Shown: one piece after another, positions 10,601-20,411 of the stretch | Layout: every line of letters begins with the position of its first letter | Position numbering within the stretch: position 1 is the stretch's first letter | Source: Branchipolynoe longqiensis | Lineage: Eukaryota > Annelida > Polychaeta > Phyllodocida > Polynoidae | Direction of reading: 5' to 3' | NCBI GenBank assembly: GCA_030323885.1 | Contig: JASIRB010000758.1 | Span: 241,609 to 305,608 of the forward strand | Length of the DNA: 64,000 bases | Made by a program: the position numbers and the translations under genes | Notes under the pieces: model-generated | What the model saw: the letters and a program-made list of their open reading frames with translations, nothing else | What the model was told of the DNA's origin: nothing | Database searches by the model: none

Positions 10601-11278
10601 AACTTATGCCCCAGTCACACGACGGCCTGCATTCGCTTACGGTCACTTGGCGACCAAAAGTCTGCGAACTCCTTGCGACAAAACTGAAACAATTTGTTAC
10701 AAACTATTAAAACATCACACACACACACACACACTCACACACAAGTTTCCAAACTTCCGTTTTTCGGGTTGGTGGAGAGTGGGAGGCGCTTACACTTATT
10801 TTGAATCATTTTGGGTCCTGCTGGCCGAACCGGAAGTAGTCCTGCGGGTCACGTGTATGGTCCTGTGGGTCATGTGTGTGGAGATGACAGAGGTCGCAAG
10901 GAGATTGTCGGTGCTACAGCGACAACCTCCTTGCGACCAAAAAGGGCCGAAATGGTCGGCGATCGCTCGCAGAGTACTAGGCTAATACATGCTTCAAAAC
11001 CTGCAGCACTATCAGATTATACCCATATGTATGAAACCCGACTTCCGGGAATTTTCAGCGATTCCCTGACAATGCTACCCTATGGGAGAATATCAGCATT
11101 TCCGCTTTTTTTCCCCGGGGACCACTTTCATCCCAGGGAACCCCTGCGCCTCTGCCCATGCTGACACCAATCTGATGCTCGTGTCTAGGCTGCCTGTTGC
11201 AATCGATCTACCGACGCCTACCGGTGCTTGCGCTGCTTATTTCTACCTGTGTGAGGTGAGTGCTACTCACTCCACTAC
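10601..11278. other. No gene; possible TTAA-type element end
   Basis: TTATGCCCCAGTCACACGAC at 10605 resembles the termini of the TTAA elements at 31127 and 43508. Internal inverted words are CTCCTTGCGAC (10669) and GTCGCAAGGAG (10893). A CA repeat lies at 10716-10742. The two overlapping plus-strand open frames here have no recognisable domain, and I do not call them genes. Confidence 0.35.
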
Positions 11279-11580
11279 TTTGTTGGGGTTTTACATCCTA
11301 ACAACACATATGGTCATATCAGGATGGATACCGACTTATGACAGTGCACACTCATGGCAACTTCATAGTGCTGCCCCACTGGGAGACCAGGCCACCAGCA
11401 CCATGACCCAATATCCCACTCAGTTGTGTTATCCTGATACTGAGCTAACCAGTCCTTGTCCTATCCTATATATGCCAAGCGCCAGGCTAGGTAGCAACAA
11501 GTATCAATTCTGTAAGTGATTGGTTTTGACTCGGCCAGGGTTCGAACTGCGCTTCTTACCAATGTGGCCACCCGCTTCCT
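11279..11580 (-). mobile_element. SINE-A, reverse copy
   Basis: The copy runs from TTGTTGGGGTTTTACATCC to a divergent head at GTGGCCACCCGCTTCC. All body blocks are recognisable, including CCCCACTGGGAGACCAGGCC. Confidence 0.85.
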
Positions 11581-11618
11581 AGTCACACTCCACTACTACT
11601 AACTATGTGTGAATAGGA

Positions 11619-11912
11619 TTGGTTGGTTGGTTGTTGGAGTTTTACGTCCTGGCAACATCTAAGGTCATATAAGGATGGGTACCGACTTGTGAGAGTGTGC
11701 ACTCAGAGCAACTTTATAGTGCTGCCCCACTGGGAAATCAGGTAGCCGGCACCATGACCCGACACATCCCACTCAGTCACATTATCCTGATACTGAGCCA
11801 ACCAGTCCTTGCCCTGTCCTATTAATGCTAAGGTTCAAACCTGTTTTGAACCCCACAAATCTACCAAAACCGGAGACGGACGCTCAACTCATTCGGCCAT
11901 CCCGTCTGATCT
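11619..11912 (-). mobile_element. SINE-A body with a second type of tRNA head (subtype A2)
   Basis: The tail and body match SINE-A. The head, read on the minus strand, is GACGGGATGGCCGAATGAGT, followed by a CCGTCTCCGGTTTTGGTAGA-like segment and GGTTCAAAAC. The same alternative head occurs at 20412-20698, 42801 and 43010. Two head types on one body suggest recombination or head exchange during SINE evolution. Confidence 0.8.
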
Positions 11913-11924
11913 AAAGGGTCCGTT

Positions 11925-12118
11925 CAGACACGGCTTAAGTCGCCTGAACTAGTTCACCTCATCTAATCCACCTCGCGAAGCGGTCCACGTGAGACAAACT
12001 AGTTGAGTCGAATCAGCCTAATTCGCCTCAATGGAGCGTTCACACGGATGTTTTGAGGCGACTTAGATGAAGCAAACTAGTTGAGGCGATTTAACGCGTG
12101 TGTGTGAACAGGCCTTAA
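11925..12118. mobile_element. MITE-C, short copy
   Basis: Inverted ends (TTCAGACACGGCTTAAGTCG and GCGTGTGTGTGAACAGGCCTTAA) enclose AACTAGTTCACCTCATCTAA and AAACTAGTTGAGGCGA modules that mirror each other. The modules match the elements at 4096, 16233 and 23311. Confidence 0.75.
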
Positions 12119-12819
12119 TCGTGAATAGGACGACGGCTACAATCAACTACAGGGAAGCCTACCTGACTCCGAGATAGGCTCGTTTCCCGTGGGGAAGGAA
12201 GTCCGGGTAATGTCTGAATGTTTTGCACACGGTTACGCGACCTTTTATAACTCCAGGCTGACGTGAACAGTGCTCGGGTGGTGCGATGATCTGCGATGAT
12301 TTGCGATGATTTGCGATGACCGGCGACGACCAACTCCTCTCTCCTTGTGCAGACGAGAGGGGACGCCGTGTGTTGTACTAGCCTCGTCGCCTCCTGGTGT
12401 GAATTTGTTGAACTACAGCGCTCAGAGCGGTGTGTGTATGTATGTGTGTTGGTGTGTGTGCGTGTGCGTGTGCGTATTTGTGTGTGGGTGGGTGAGTGGC
12501 GCAGGGTAGTCGGGTTCAATGATTGATTCACAATGACAATGATTTGATTTTTACTCTATCGACCCCTCACATGGTCTGAGAGCAACAATTGAACAACATA
12601 AAATGTAAATCAAATTAGGATTCAAAGTATCGTGTTCATGCAAGTAATGTTCAAGAATTTGTTTGAAAAATATGCATATCAATATTTCGGAAAACCTCAC
12701 TAACCGACCACCTCCACAGATCCACCACTTCCCAAACGATTTTTTATTTATTTTTGGTCCATTAGTTGTTTATGCAGGGGAAATTTCAGTCATAGACGAC
12801 TGGTCATCCTCAGTCCACT
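12119..12819. other. No gene seen; GT-rich tract
   Basis: ATGATCTGCGATGATTTGCG-type short repeats occur at 12283-12320 and a GT-rich microsatellite at 12428-12500. The minus-strand frame across 12115-12531 is largely translation of these tracts. Confidence 0.4.
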
Positions 12820-13058
12820 GCTGGTCAATAGAAAGCCCGAGCCTACACTTTTACCGACCCAAGGGATTTTTAACCTCCCACACCACATAGACATGGTATG
12901 AGAGCAACCGGCCTTTGATGATGCTGTAAGTTATACCCAGTGGTGGAAATCCAAATTGGCAGAGCTGGGGGCACAGGGAATCGAACCGCCGACCCTCAGA
13001 TTAGGAGTCTGACCTAGAAAAAAGTCAGACACTCTAACCACTCCGCCACAGAGAACAC
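12820..13058 (-). mobile_element. SINE-C, reverse copy
   Basis: On the minus strand the head reads GTTCTCTGTGGCGGAGTGGT, then GTCAGACTCCTAATCTGAGG and a B-box-like GGTTCGATTCCCTGTG. The body includes CACTGGGTATAACTTACAGC. The forward counterpart is at 15304-15611. Its tRNA-like head differs from SINE-A and SINE-M. Confidence 0.75.
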
Positions 13059-13572
13059 CACAATGGTAGGAACCTCACACACACACACACACACTCACTA
13101 TCGCTATTGTAATTTTGTTTAAATTCCTTTAACCGACCACCTCCCTAAATGGACCATTTAAAGTCGGTCCCGTGGTCTGTCGATTTAAAGAGGTTTTACT
13201 GTATATCATATTATAATTAAACAAGGGTGCAGAGGGAGTGGTGGTTGGATGGGGGTGTGTGTGAGGGGATTGTTGCCGTTGTGATTGGGTTTGGTTGAGA
13301 GTGCAGTTCAGGTGTGGGTGCGTGTGTGGTGGGTGGTGGGGGGAGGGGGGACGGGAGGGGGGGAGGAGGGAGTGGGGGGGGGAGGGTGGTGTCAGGTGCG
13401 ACTGACGTGTTCAGAACGCCCGATGACGTCACGTGTGCTAATTCTATGACTAAGTTATCGTGAGGGTTTACATGTGATCATGTCTCACAACCAGAAGTGG
13501 GTCACTGAATCTGCTGACAGGTCAAAGTGACGTAAATATGTGCGTTTGTCTGCTTGAAGTTAACGTCCTCTG
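13059..13572. other. No gene; CA repeat, pogo-type end, GT/G-rich tract
   Basis: A CA repeat is at 13076-13095. A stretch ending GAGGTTTTACTGTATA (13186-13202) resembles the right end of a pogo-type MITE such as the one at 20994. Positions 13215-13395 are strongly G/T-rich and give a proline-rich minus-strand frame by composition alone. The final bases (AGTTAACGTCCTCTG) are a SINE-A tail interrupted by FB-4. Confidence 0.45.
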
Positions 13573-14308
13573 GGCCCATATGTATGAGGGCGGGTTAGGG
13601 CTCGTAACCCACGTGTCGTGCGGATTTCCCGGGTTAGCGGCGAAAAATGCGTATGTATGTGTCGGGGTTAAACTAACTCGGCGAGTGTAAAGTCGCCTGC
13701 ACTAACCCCAAGCAAAACCAGGGTTAAAGATGGGGTTAGGCACCGATTAAGCCCAAATCTATTCAATGCGACCATATTTAACAGAATTACATATGCAATA
13801 AGTGAAATTTTATCAATTTAACCCTAAATTCGAAGCATTATTAAGGCTACCGCCGCATTGGCGGCGATATTAATAGTTATATTTTCGAATCGACGAAAGT
13901 AAAGTAAACAAATCGCCGCCGCCGCATCGATGTCGCTTTCCATACTGGCGGCGGCGGCGGTTTGTTTACTGTACCGTAGTGTACGTTCGTCGATTCGAAA
14001 ATATAACTATTAATATCGCCACCAATGCGGCGGTAGCCTTAATAACGCTTCGAATTTAGGGTTAATTATAATTTCACTATTGCATATGTAATTCTGTTAA
14101 ATATGATCGCATTTAATATATTTGAGCCTAATATATGGCGACAAACGCAGAGGGATTTCCCAAATCTATAAATAACTGAAACGTTAGCTAACCCGCGCGC
14201 GCTTTGGTCACATACATCCCCCGTGACACATTTGGAACCGCGGGGTTAGATAACCCGGCACCCTGCTCTAACCCCTGTCGGGTTAAAACTTTGCTCATAC
14301 ATATGGGC
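13573..14308. mobile_element. Foldback element FB-4, best-preserved palindrome
   Basis: Ends GGCCCATATGTATGAGGG and GCTCATACATATGGGC are inverted. The internal palindrome is extensive: the left arm at about 13790-13940 and the right arm at about 13945-14110 share blocks such as CATATTTAACAGAATTACAT, AACCCTAAATTCGAAGC, GCGGCGATATTAATAGTTAT and GTAAAGTAAACAAATCGCCG with their complements. It sits inside a SINE-A copy, whose tail flanks the left end and whose CAACATCT block resumes at 14308. CTG precedes it at 13570-13572; the right duplicate is not clear. Confidence 0.85.
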
Positions 14309-14344
14309 AACATCTATTGTCATCTCCGAACAGGTACCGAGTTG

Positions 14345-14686
14345 TGACAAAACAAACTTTGTTTTATTTAACGATGCGTCTAGAGCCATACTGATTTTTA
14401 TTATCGGCTATTGGACATCAAACATATGGTTATTCTGGCATATTTCTTTCAAGGAAATGCGCTTCCGCCACATAGGCTACTCTTTCCGATAAGCATCAAG
14501 GAGTCGTTTACATGTACTTTCCCACAGACAGGACAGCGCATACCACAACCTTTGATGAACCAGTTGTGGCCCACTGGTTCGAAAGGAAAATAACCCAAAC
14601 TGCAAATGTGTCCACTGAGCAGGATCGATCAGATGACCCACCCCTTCACAGGTGAACACTCTACCGCCTGAACCACGTCCCGCTCC
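14345..14686 (-). mobile_element. SINE-M, full-length reverse copy
   Basis: On the plus strand it starts AAACAAACTTTGTTTTATTT and ends at the head GAACCACGTCCCGCTCC. It includes ATTATCGGCTATTGGACATC, CTTTCCCACAGACAGGACAG and GAACCAGTTGTGGCCCACTG. It is the reverse counterpart of the copy at 6089. Confidence 0.75.
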
Positions 14687-15053
14687 CCGACTTGTGTCAG
14701 CGCACACTCCTGATGACTTCATAGTGCTGCCCCACTGGGTTTTGTTTGTCTGTTGTTGGAGTTTTACGTCCTGGCAACATCTATCGTCATATCTGGACAG
14801 GTACCGACTTGTGACAGTGCAGACTCGTGGCGATTTCATAGTGCTGCCCCACTGGGATACCAGGCCACTGACACCATGACCTGATTTCCTAATCAGTCAT
14901 ATTATCCTGACACTGAGCTAACCAGTCCTTGCCCTACCCTTAATGCCGAGCACCAGGCTCGGAAGTGACAAGTACTCATTTGATAAGTCATTGGTTTGAC
15001 TCAACGGGATTCGAATTCCTGACATCATATCTGCTACATGACCGTTCACCGGT
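14687..15053 (-). mobile_element. SINE-A, reverse, inserted in an older SINE-A
   Basis: Positions 14687-14738 are an older fragment (CGACTTGTGTCAGCGCACAC to CTGCCCCACTGGG). From 14739 a complete reverse copy follows (TTTGTCTGTTGTTGGAGTTT) and ends near CATGACCGTTCACCGGTA. Confidence 0.8.
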
Positions 15054-15303
15054 ATGGTATATATGGTACCGCAAGGGCCATAACACATTCCAAGCATTCC
15101 ACAGTTTGGAACATATATATATAGTTCTGACAGCGATTGCTAGTTAGTCCATCGGGTAGAGTGTCAGAACTGAGGAGGTGATGACCCATACGCCACACAC
15201 TCTACGTCAAACCGCAGTCCCACTCAGTGAACCCGGCCCTCAACCGCCACTCGCCGCCCACAGGGTTTGTGCGTTGGGGTTTAACATCCTAGCAAGATAT
15301 AAG

Positions 15304-15611
15304 GTGTTCTCTGTGGGAGAGTGGTTAGAGTGTCTGACTTTTTTCTAGGTTGGACTCCTAATCTGAAGGTCGGCAGGTCGATTCCCCGTTCCCCCACCTC
15401 TGCCACTTTGGATTTCCACCGCTGTGTATAACTTACAGCGTCATCAAAGGCCGGTTGCTCTCATATGATGTCTATGTGGTGTGGGAGGTAAAAAATCCCT
15501 TGGGTCGGTAAAAGTGTAAGCTTGGGCTTTCTATCGACAAACTGTCTAATGGTGAAAACAAGTCTATTCAGACTTATCCATGATAGGCAGTATGAATCTT
15601 TAAAAAAAAAA
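15304..15611 (+). mobile_element. SINE-C, forward copy with poly-A tail
   Basis: The head GTTCTCTGTGGGAGAGTGGT with GGTCGGCAGGTCGATTCCCC is tRNA-like. The copy ends in an A run at 15600-15612. It lies inside a SINE-A, with AAGGT at both junctions as a probable short duplication. Confidence 0.75.
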
Positions 15612-15639
15612 AGGTCATATCAGGACGAGTCTGTGGGAA

Positions 15640-15797
15640 AGTCCATATAAAAAATCCCTTGCTGTTTATAGGAAAGAGTAGCCTATGTGGGTTTCCTCCA
15701 AAGAAATATGTCAGAATGACAATATGGTTGACGTCAAATGGCCGATGATAAAAAAGTCAATGCGCTCTAGAGGCGCCGTTAAATAAAACAAGCTTTT
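15640..15797 (+). mobile_element. SINE-M, 5'-truncated copy
   Basis: The copy begins at GTCTGTGGGAAAGTCCATAT and contains GAAAGAGTAGCCTATGTGGG and GGCCGATGATAAAAAAGTC. It ends in CCGTTAAATAAAACAAGC. The tRNA-like head is absent. Confidence 0.7.
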
Positions 15798-15851
15798 TAT
15801 CAGGAAGAGGACCGACATTTGACTGTGTACTCATGGCGACTTTTATACTGA

Positions 15852-15960
15852 TGGTTGGTTGGTTATTGGAGTTTTACAACCTAGCAACATCTAAGGTCAT
15901 ATCAGGATGGGTACAGACTTGTGACAGTGTGCACTCATGGTGACTTTTATAGTGATGCCT
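15852..15960 (-). mobile_element. SINE-A, reverse tail fragment
   Basis: TGGTTGGTTGGTTATTGGAG to CATGGTGACTTTTATAGTGA matches the SINE-A 3' part only. Confidence 0.75.
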
Positions 15961-16129
15961 CCGGTCACGTGTGTATTGGGACGCCATACACTATACCATA
16001 TAATGGCGGTGGAATGCTTACATAGCTATTTAGCCAATAGCAGCCCGCCTACTCACATAGTTGTCTGTGTATGTGGGTTGTGGTACAGCTAAGCGGGTCC
16101 CATCTGTATCATCAGATCAGCTGACTAAC

Positions 16130-16860
16130 TGGCCGGACGAGATGGCCTGATAGCTAAAGCTAACACCTGCGTAACAGTGCTGGCTGGCTTCTCATGCGGG
16201 TGTTCGGGCGTTCGAACCGCCACCGAGTCAAAAGCCGTGTTTACACGGGCGAGTTAAGTCGCTTCATATAAATCGCCTTGCCTAGTTCGCCTCACATTCG
16301 CCGTGTAAACGCGCCACTGAAGCGGATTAGGGCTGATTCGCTTCATATGATTCACTTTATGTAAACCACCTTGCGAGGTGGTTTACATGAAGGGATACAG
16401 CTTGTTCCCGGGCGGCGATAGTGTAAAATAGCGGTGCTCGCCGGCTACAAGCTCAGCTGTAACTATTGCTGGTGCCCAGCAGTGTTAGGGACCGATTAGG
16501 CCGAAATCTATTGAATGCGATCATATTTAACAGAATTACATACTCAAATAATGAAATTTAATTAAATTAACCCTAAATTCCAAGCGATATTAATGTAACA
16601 GCTATTTTATTGCCGAATCGACGAGTGTAAACTAAACAAATAGCAGTGCTCGCTGGCTACAGGCTCACCACTAAGGCTGCTGGTTCCCGGTCGCCGACAC
16701 ACTTTCAAACTCGCTCGTGTAAACGCACCACTACTTCGCTTCATATAAATCGATTTGTCTTAAATTGTTTTACCCTCGCCCGTGTAAACACAGCTAAACC
16801 AATGCTTACCAAATTTATACTAGTCTGGCACTCTGTATTAATAGCATAAAATATTCCGAT
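16130..16860 (+). mobile_element. SINE with different head, interrupted by MITE-C
   Basis: A head-like segment at 16133-16232 (CGAGATGGCCTGATAGCTAA, then GGGCGTTCGAACCGCCACCG and AGTCAAA) resumes at 16793-16860 as AAACCAATGCTTACCAAATT with the SINE-A body. The MITE at 16233-16795 therefore split an existing SINE, leaving AAA on both sides. Confidence 0.65.
16233..16795. mobile_element. MITE-C copy carrying a nested foldback fragment
   Basis: Ends AGCCGTGTTTACACGGGCG and CGCCCGTGTAAACACAGCT are inverted repeats. A small inner palindrome (AAACCACCTTGCGAGGTGGTTT) lies at 16364-16385. Positions about 16485-16645 match the interior of the foldback family (ATCTATTGAATGCGATCATA, AATTAACCCTAAATTCCAAG), so a foldback fragment landed within the MITE. 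Confidence 0.75.
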
Positions 16861-17334
16861 ATTCGGCAAAAGGGGAATGCAAATGTTCTATTACTGATCG
16901 GTGTATGTGACCAGGCGTCCATGTATGGGTTGGTGGTGCCTGAGTGGGATGTAAATAGGCATAGCGGTGCTGTAGTCTGGGAGCCAACTGCCATTTTTTC
17001 CCTTAACCTTGCATTGTTGCACTAAGTTTTGTTTACTGTTGATTTAGGTAGCCAACGGTCTCTATTTTCAGAAACTGCTTTATGACATGTTGTCACCCTT
17101 GATCAATTTGAGAAATTCAAGATGGCATCCAAGATGGCCATCATTACCTATAAATCACCATAACTCCCTACCTGTTCATCATAGGAAGGTGATTTTTGTC
17201 TCTATACCTAGGTTCTAGGGGTCAAGCTATCCATTAGAACTAAGTATTATGTTAATATCATATTACATAATGGTAATTTCCAAGATGGCTGCCAAGATGG
17301 CTGCCGTAACACTAAAACTGGCATATTTCCTTAA
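16861..17334. other. No gene; possible intron 5' of the Fen-like element
   Basis: It contains repeated CAAGATGGC/CCAAGATGGCTGC words (17118-17150, 17280-17305). No open frame connects upstream to the coding region that begins just after. AG dinucleotides at 17346 and 17353 after a pyrimidine-rich stretch could be a splice acceptor, so coding exons might lie further upstream, but I find none. Confidence 0.35.
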
Positions 17335-17547
17335 CTATTCGCTCTAGAAGTTCAGTGGACTTATCCAAAAAGGTTCTCAAATGTTATTCTATGGTTGGGA
17401 GGGATGCACTTTCTAATGAGCTTCATTGGATCTATCGGAAAATTGATGGCTGATACCGGTCTGTCAAATATAATGTCCTCTGTGTTTGGTGGTGTGTCGA
17501 AAATGCTCACTGGAAAAAAGTTTCCCCAGAACATCAGAGCATTATGA

Positions 17548-18294
17548 ATGGTAGCGGAAGAGGCACTTCGCGGAATCGTTCAGGATAAACCACTACATTG
17601 CAGTGGTGACCTCATGCAAATTCTCGAAACTGAAGCCAGCAAGAGTCAAACTACGAAACTTTGGGTCGATGTCTTGATGAAACCTGTCCTGCTCACCATG
17701 ATGTTTGTACGTGCTGAGCGTGAAGGTGACTGGCCACTTCATCTGGCAACCCACAAGCAAATGCTACCATACTTCTTTGCTGCGGGGCATGTGAACTATG
17801 CGAGATATGGGTTGTGCTACCTTCGTGAGATGGAACGGCTACCACAAGAGGTGTTGTCACACTTCATGAAGGGTGAGCATGTCATGCACCATTCTGCTGG
17901 CTTATGGAATGGCATCTGGAGCAATATGATGATTGAGACGACCTTCATGCGGTATGGGCATGCTCCTGCGGGGATAGTTGGCATCACGCTTAAGCCAGAA
18001 ACGCTGAAGGTATGGGCCCTTAGTCTGCATGCATGCAGCAGGTTGGAATGTGATCTGGATGACATGATGGACGAGGACACTCAAAGCAAGGTGGTGACAA
18101 CACACAAAGAAGGGGCAAAAGCCCGGATCGCTGAAGACAAGAGAGACCGAGATGGAATCAGACAAAAACTTGACACTTGCATTGATCCTTTAGATTCTGC
18201 GGCACACCCCAGTGGAATAGTCAATGTAGTTAGCGGCCAGATTGGTTCAACTGAAGTCAATGTCCACAATGCTGTCACAATCGGGACTGAATAA
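17548..18294 (+). CDS. Mobile-element-type protein, N-terminal segment (stop-bounded)
   Basis: The frame gives 248 residues. The block FFAAGHVNYARYG (about residues 75-88) and the later GEHVMHHSAGLWNGIW and IVGITLKPETLKVWALSLH segments match, from memory, a multicopy family of uncharacterised invertebrate proteins. The frame does not truly start here. The same reading frame is open from 17335 to 17544 and reads PKRFSNVILWLGGMHFLMSF and GKKFPQNIRAL, and is broken only by a TGA at 17545 directly before this ATG. It ends in a TAA at 18292, after which the next ORF continues in the same frame with no gap. I infer one ancestral protein, now interrupted. Function is unknown; no transposase motif is identified in this segment. 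Confidence 0.75.
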   Translation: MVAEEALRGIVQDKPLHCSGDLMQILETEASKSQTTKLWVDVLMKPVLLTMMFVRAEREGDWPLHLATHKQMLPYFFAAGHVNYARYGLCYLREMERLPQEVLSHFMKGEHVMHHSAGLWNGIWSNMMIETTFMRYGHAPAGIVGITLKPETLKVWALSLHACSRLECDLDDMMDEDTQSKVVTTHKEGAKARIAEDKRDRDGIRQKLDTCIDPLDSAAHPSGIVNVVSGQIGSTEVNVHNAVTIGTE

Positions 18295-20043
18295 ATGAAA
18301 GTTTTCGAAAGTCGGTTACTGCAGGGACTTTATGAAACCATCACGAAGAAGGTTGTTACTATGGATCATGCAAGGAAGCATGTGAAGGTCAGAGCTGTGC
18401 AAGTATTTGATACCAATTTCATTTACTCAAGAGTGATTGGCCTACAGGCTAGTGGGCGGGACATTGACATAAAGGATGTGCTTGGTCATGAACTTGCGCC
18501 AGTTCCAACGTCCATGTTTGATGATACTGGAGATATGAGGATTGCGAAATTGAAATCTACCTTGAAGAAAATTCTCCAAGTTGAGGTGTCTGCTAGAGTT
18601 GCTAGTGGTGCAAATGTTAGTGTGCTCGATGGCTCAGCAATACTCTGGGTAGTTCCTTGGCCTGCTGATGGGTCTGTCAAGGACTATATAGCGAACTTCA
18701 AATATGCCACAGGAAAAAGGTTATGGGTCGAGGACGTGTATATCATATTTGACACATACTATGATTACAGCACAAAGAGTGTTACCAGAGGATCTAGGGC
18801 AACTGGTGTCAGTAGGGTTCAGCATTTGCAAGTCAGCAGTAAACTTCCAGCACAGATGATTCTACTAGCCTCTTCCAAAAACAAGAAGCAACTGATGCAA
18901 CTGATAGTTGATGATCTAGTCCAGGATAAGAAGTTTCATGAGGACAACACACGACATCACAAGTTAGTGGTAACAGGAGCAGATCCGGTGCCAATCGAAA
19001 TCAGTGATGGTGGAGGTGTCATCTCACGGGCAGATCTGGAAACTTCACACGAAGAAGCAGATAACGTCATTGTCCAACAGGTCTTGAGTTGTGCCGTGGA
19101 AAATGCAGAAAGCAAAATCACTGTTGTTGCCAATGACACTGACGTCTTTGTACTGCTGCTGCATTATCATCACATGGCAAATCTCAAGAATGTTGTATTG
19201 ATGGAGTCCCCCATCAAAGGAAGGACGGTGGTTGATATAGGCAAAACTGTGCAGAAGCATTCTAAGATAGTCAAAGGAATACTCCCGGCAAATGCACTTT
19301 CTGGCTGTGACACCGTTGCCTCCTATTTTGGAATTGGAAAGGCCGCTGTACTCAAAACACTTCGATCGGGGCACTCACTTAACATGTTGGGTGCACCAGG
19401 GCATTCTATGGAATCTGTTATTCAACAGGCTACCTCCTTCATTTCCGCGTGCTATGGACAAACAAACTGTAGTACAATGTCAGAGACAAGGTTAAAGGTA
19501 TGGCTGTCAAAAACAGGCAAAGGGTCATCAACACCGAAGTTGTGCACCTTGCCACTAACAACTGAGGCATTCAAGGGAAATGTTAAAAGAGCTCACCATC
19601 AGGCTTTAGTATGGCAGTCCCTGGAAGTGCAGAATCCACCCGAGTTGGACTCAACAGAATATGGTTGGGTAAAGGATGACCAAAACAAGTCCGTTCAACC
19701 AGTCACCCTCCCTAATGAAGTCGAACTAGCCCCAGACATGATACTGCATCTAATAAAATGTGGATGCCACAGTACTACTTCATGCAGTTCACGTGCTTGC
19801 AGTTGCAACTCTGCAAACATGAAATGCACACTGGCAGGTCTGTCTGTGATTGCACTCAGGGCCTACCCCTTCTGCTGGGGTAGGGGTCACCACAATCAAA
19901 AGGTCAAGGTTAGTGGTGGTCATGGGGCCATACAGCTACTGGTGGTAGGCAGACCACTGGTATCCATGGAGACCAGGAATGCTGGATCCCTATTGGTAGG
20001 GCCAAGAATGCTCAATTTCCATTGGGGGAAGGAGGTGGGGTGA
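18295..20043 (+). CDS. FEN/XPG (PIN-like) nuclease-fold protein with CXC-like tail
   Basis: The frame gives 582 residues in the same phase as the ORF just upstream, separated by one TAA. Acidic motifs fall in FEN1/XPG order: IIFDTYYDY (about 150-158), EEADNVIVQQ (about 252-262), NDTDVFVLL (about 280-288) and LSGCDTVASYFGIGK (about 335-349). The last looks like the GCD plus helix-hairpin-helix GIG segment of flap nucleases. Near the C-terminus CGCHSTTSCSSRACSC (about 489-504) starts a Cys-rich, tesmin/CXC-like motif, but it stops early. After TLAG the sequence changes character, so the normal end is probably lost or spliced (GCAG/GTCTGT occurs at that point). I infer a structure-specific nuclease of a multicopy element; activity is unproven. 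The upstream stops make this copy a likely pseudogene. Confidence 0.75.
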   Translation: MKVFESRLLQGLYETITKKVVTMDHARKHVKVRAVQVFDTNFIYSRVIGLQASGRDIDIKDVLGHELAPVPTSMFDDTGDMRIAKLKSTLKKILQVEVSARVASGANVSVLDGSAILWVVPWPADGSVKDYIANFKYATGKRLWVEDVYIIFDTYYDYSTKSVTRGSRATGVSRVQHLQVSSKLPAQMILLASSKNKKQLMQLIVDDLVQDKKFHEDNTRHHKLVVTGADPVPIEISDGGGVISRADLETSHEEADNVIVQQVLSCAVENAESKITVVANDTDVFVLLLHYHHMANLKNVVLMESPIKGRTVVDIGKTVQKHSKIVKGILPANALSGCDTVASYFGIGKAAVLKTLRSGHSLNMLGAPGHSMESVIQQATSFISACYGQTNCSTMSETRLKVWLSKTGKGSSTPKLCTLPLTTEAFKGNVKRAHHQALVWQSLEVQNPPELDSTEYGWVKDDQNKSVQPVTLPNEVELAPDMILHLIKCGCHSTTSCSSRACSCNSANMKCTLAGLSVIALRAYPFCWGRGHHNQKVKVSGGHGAIQLLVVGRPLVSMETRNAGSLLVGPRMLNFHWGKEVG

Positions 20044-20199
20044 TACTCTACAATGAACCCATGTAACTATATAAGCAATAAACAGAGGGCTGGACTCTTT
20101 TCTCTTCTATTACACTTTACTCTCTTCCTTTATCTTTGTCTGTTTTGTTTTCCTCATATCCTATGTACACAGCCACAGATCCGAGCATTAGATTCTACA
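20040..20199 (+). other. 3' flank with polyadenylation-type hexamer
   Basis: AATAAA occurs at about 20077, some 35 bases after the stop of the Fen-like ORF. A pyrimidine-rich stretch (TCTTTTCTCTTCTATTACAC) follows. It could serve as a 3' end for the element, but this is position-based only. Confidence 0.35.
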
Positions 20200-20400
20200 A
20201 TAGGATAGGACAAGGACTGGTTTGTACAGTGTCAGGATAATGCGACTGTGTGGGATATTGGGTCATGGTGCCACCAGCATTGGTCTCCCAGTGGGGTCAG
20301 CACTATAAAGTTGCATTGAGTGTGCACTGTCACAAGTCGGTACCCATCCTGATATGACCTTACATGTTTCTAGAATGTAAAGCCCCAGACAATGAACAAA
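20200..20400 (+). mobile_element. SINE-A, 5'-truncated forward copy
   Basis: The copy starts at about ATAGGATAGGACAAGGACTG and runs to GAATGTAAAGCCCCAGACAA. The tRNA-like head is missing. Confidence 0.75.
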
Positions 20401-20411
20401 CATGGATGATA

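Larger units (their letters stand above)
15269..15845 (-). mobile_element. SINE-A split by two other SINEs
   Basis: The SINE-A tail is at 15269-15303 (GTTGGGGTTTAACATCCTAG). Its next block (GGTCATATCAGGACGAG) appears only at 15612-15639, and the following block (ATCAGGAAGAGGACCGACAT) at 15798-15845. The two gaps are filled by SINE-C and SINE-M, giving an order of insertion. Confidence 0.75.

Noticed and set aside
10647..11519. Overlapping plus-strand ORFs of 112-145 codons
   Set aside because: No domain, they run through a CA repeat and a SINE-A, and the frames depend on repeat sequence.
13217..13432. Proline-rich minus-strand ORF
   Set aside because: Its composition comes from a G/T-rich simple tract.
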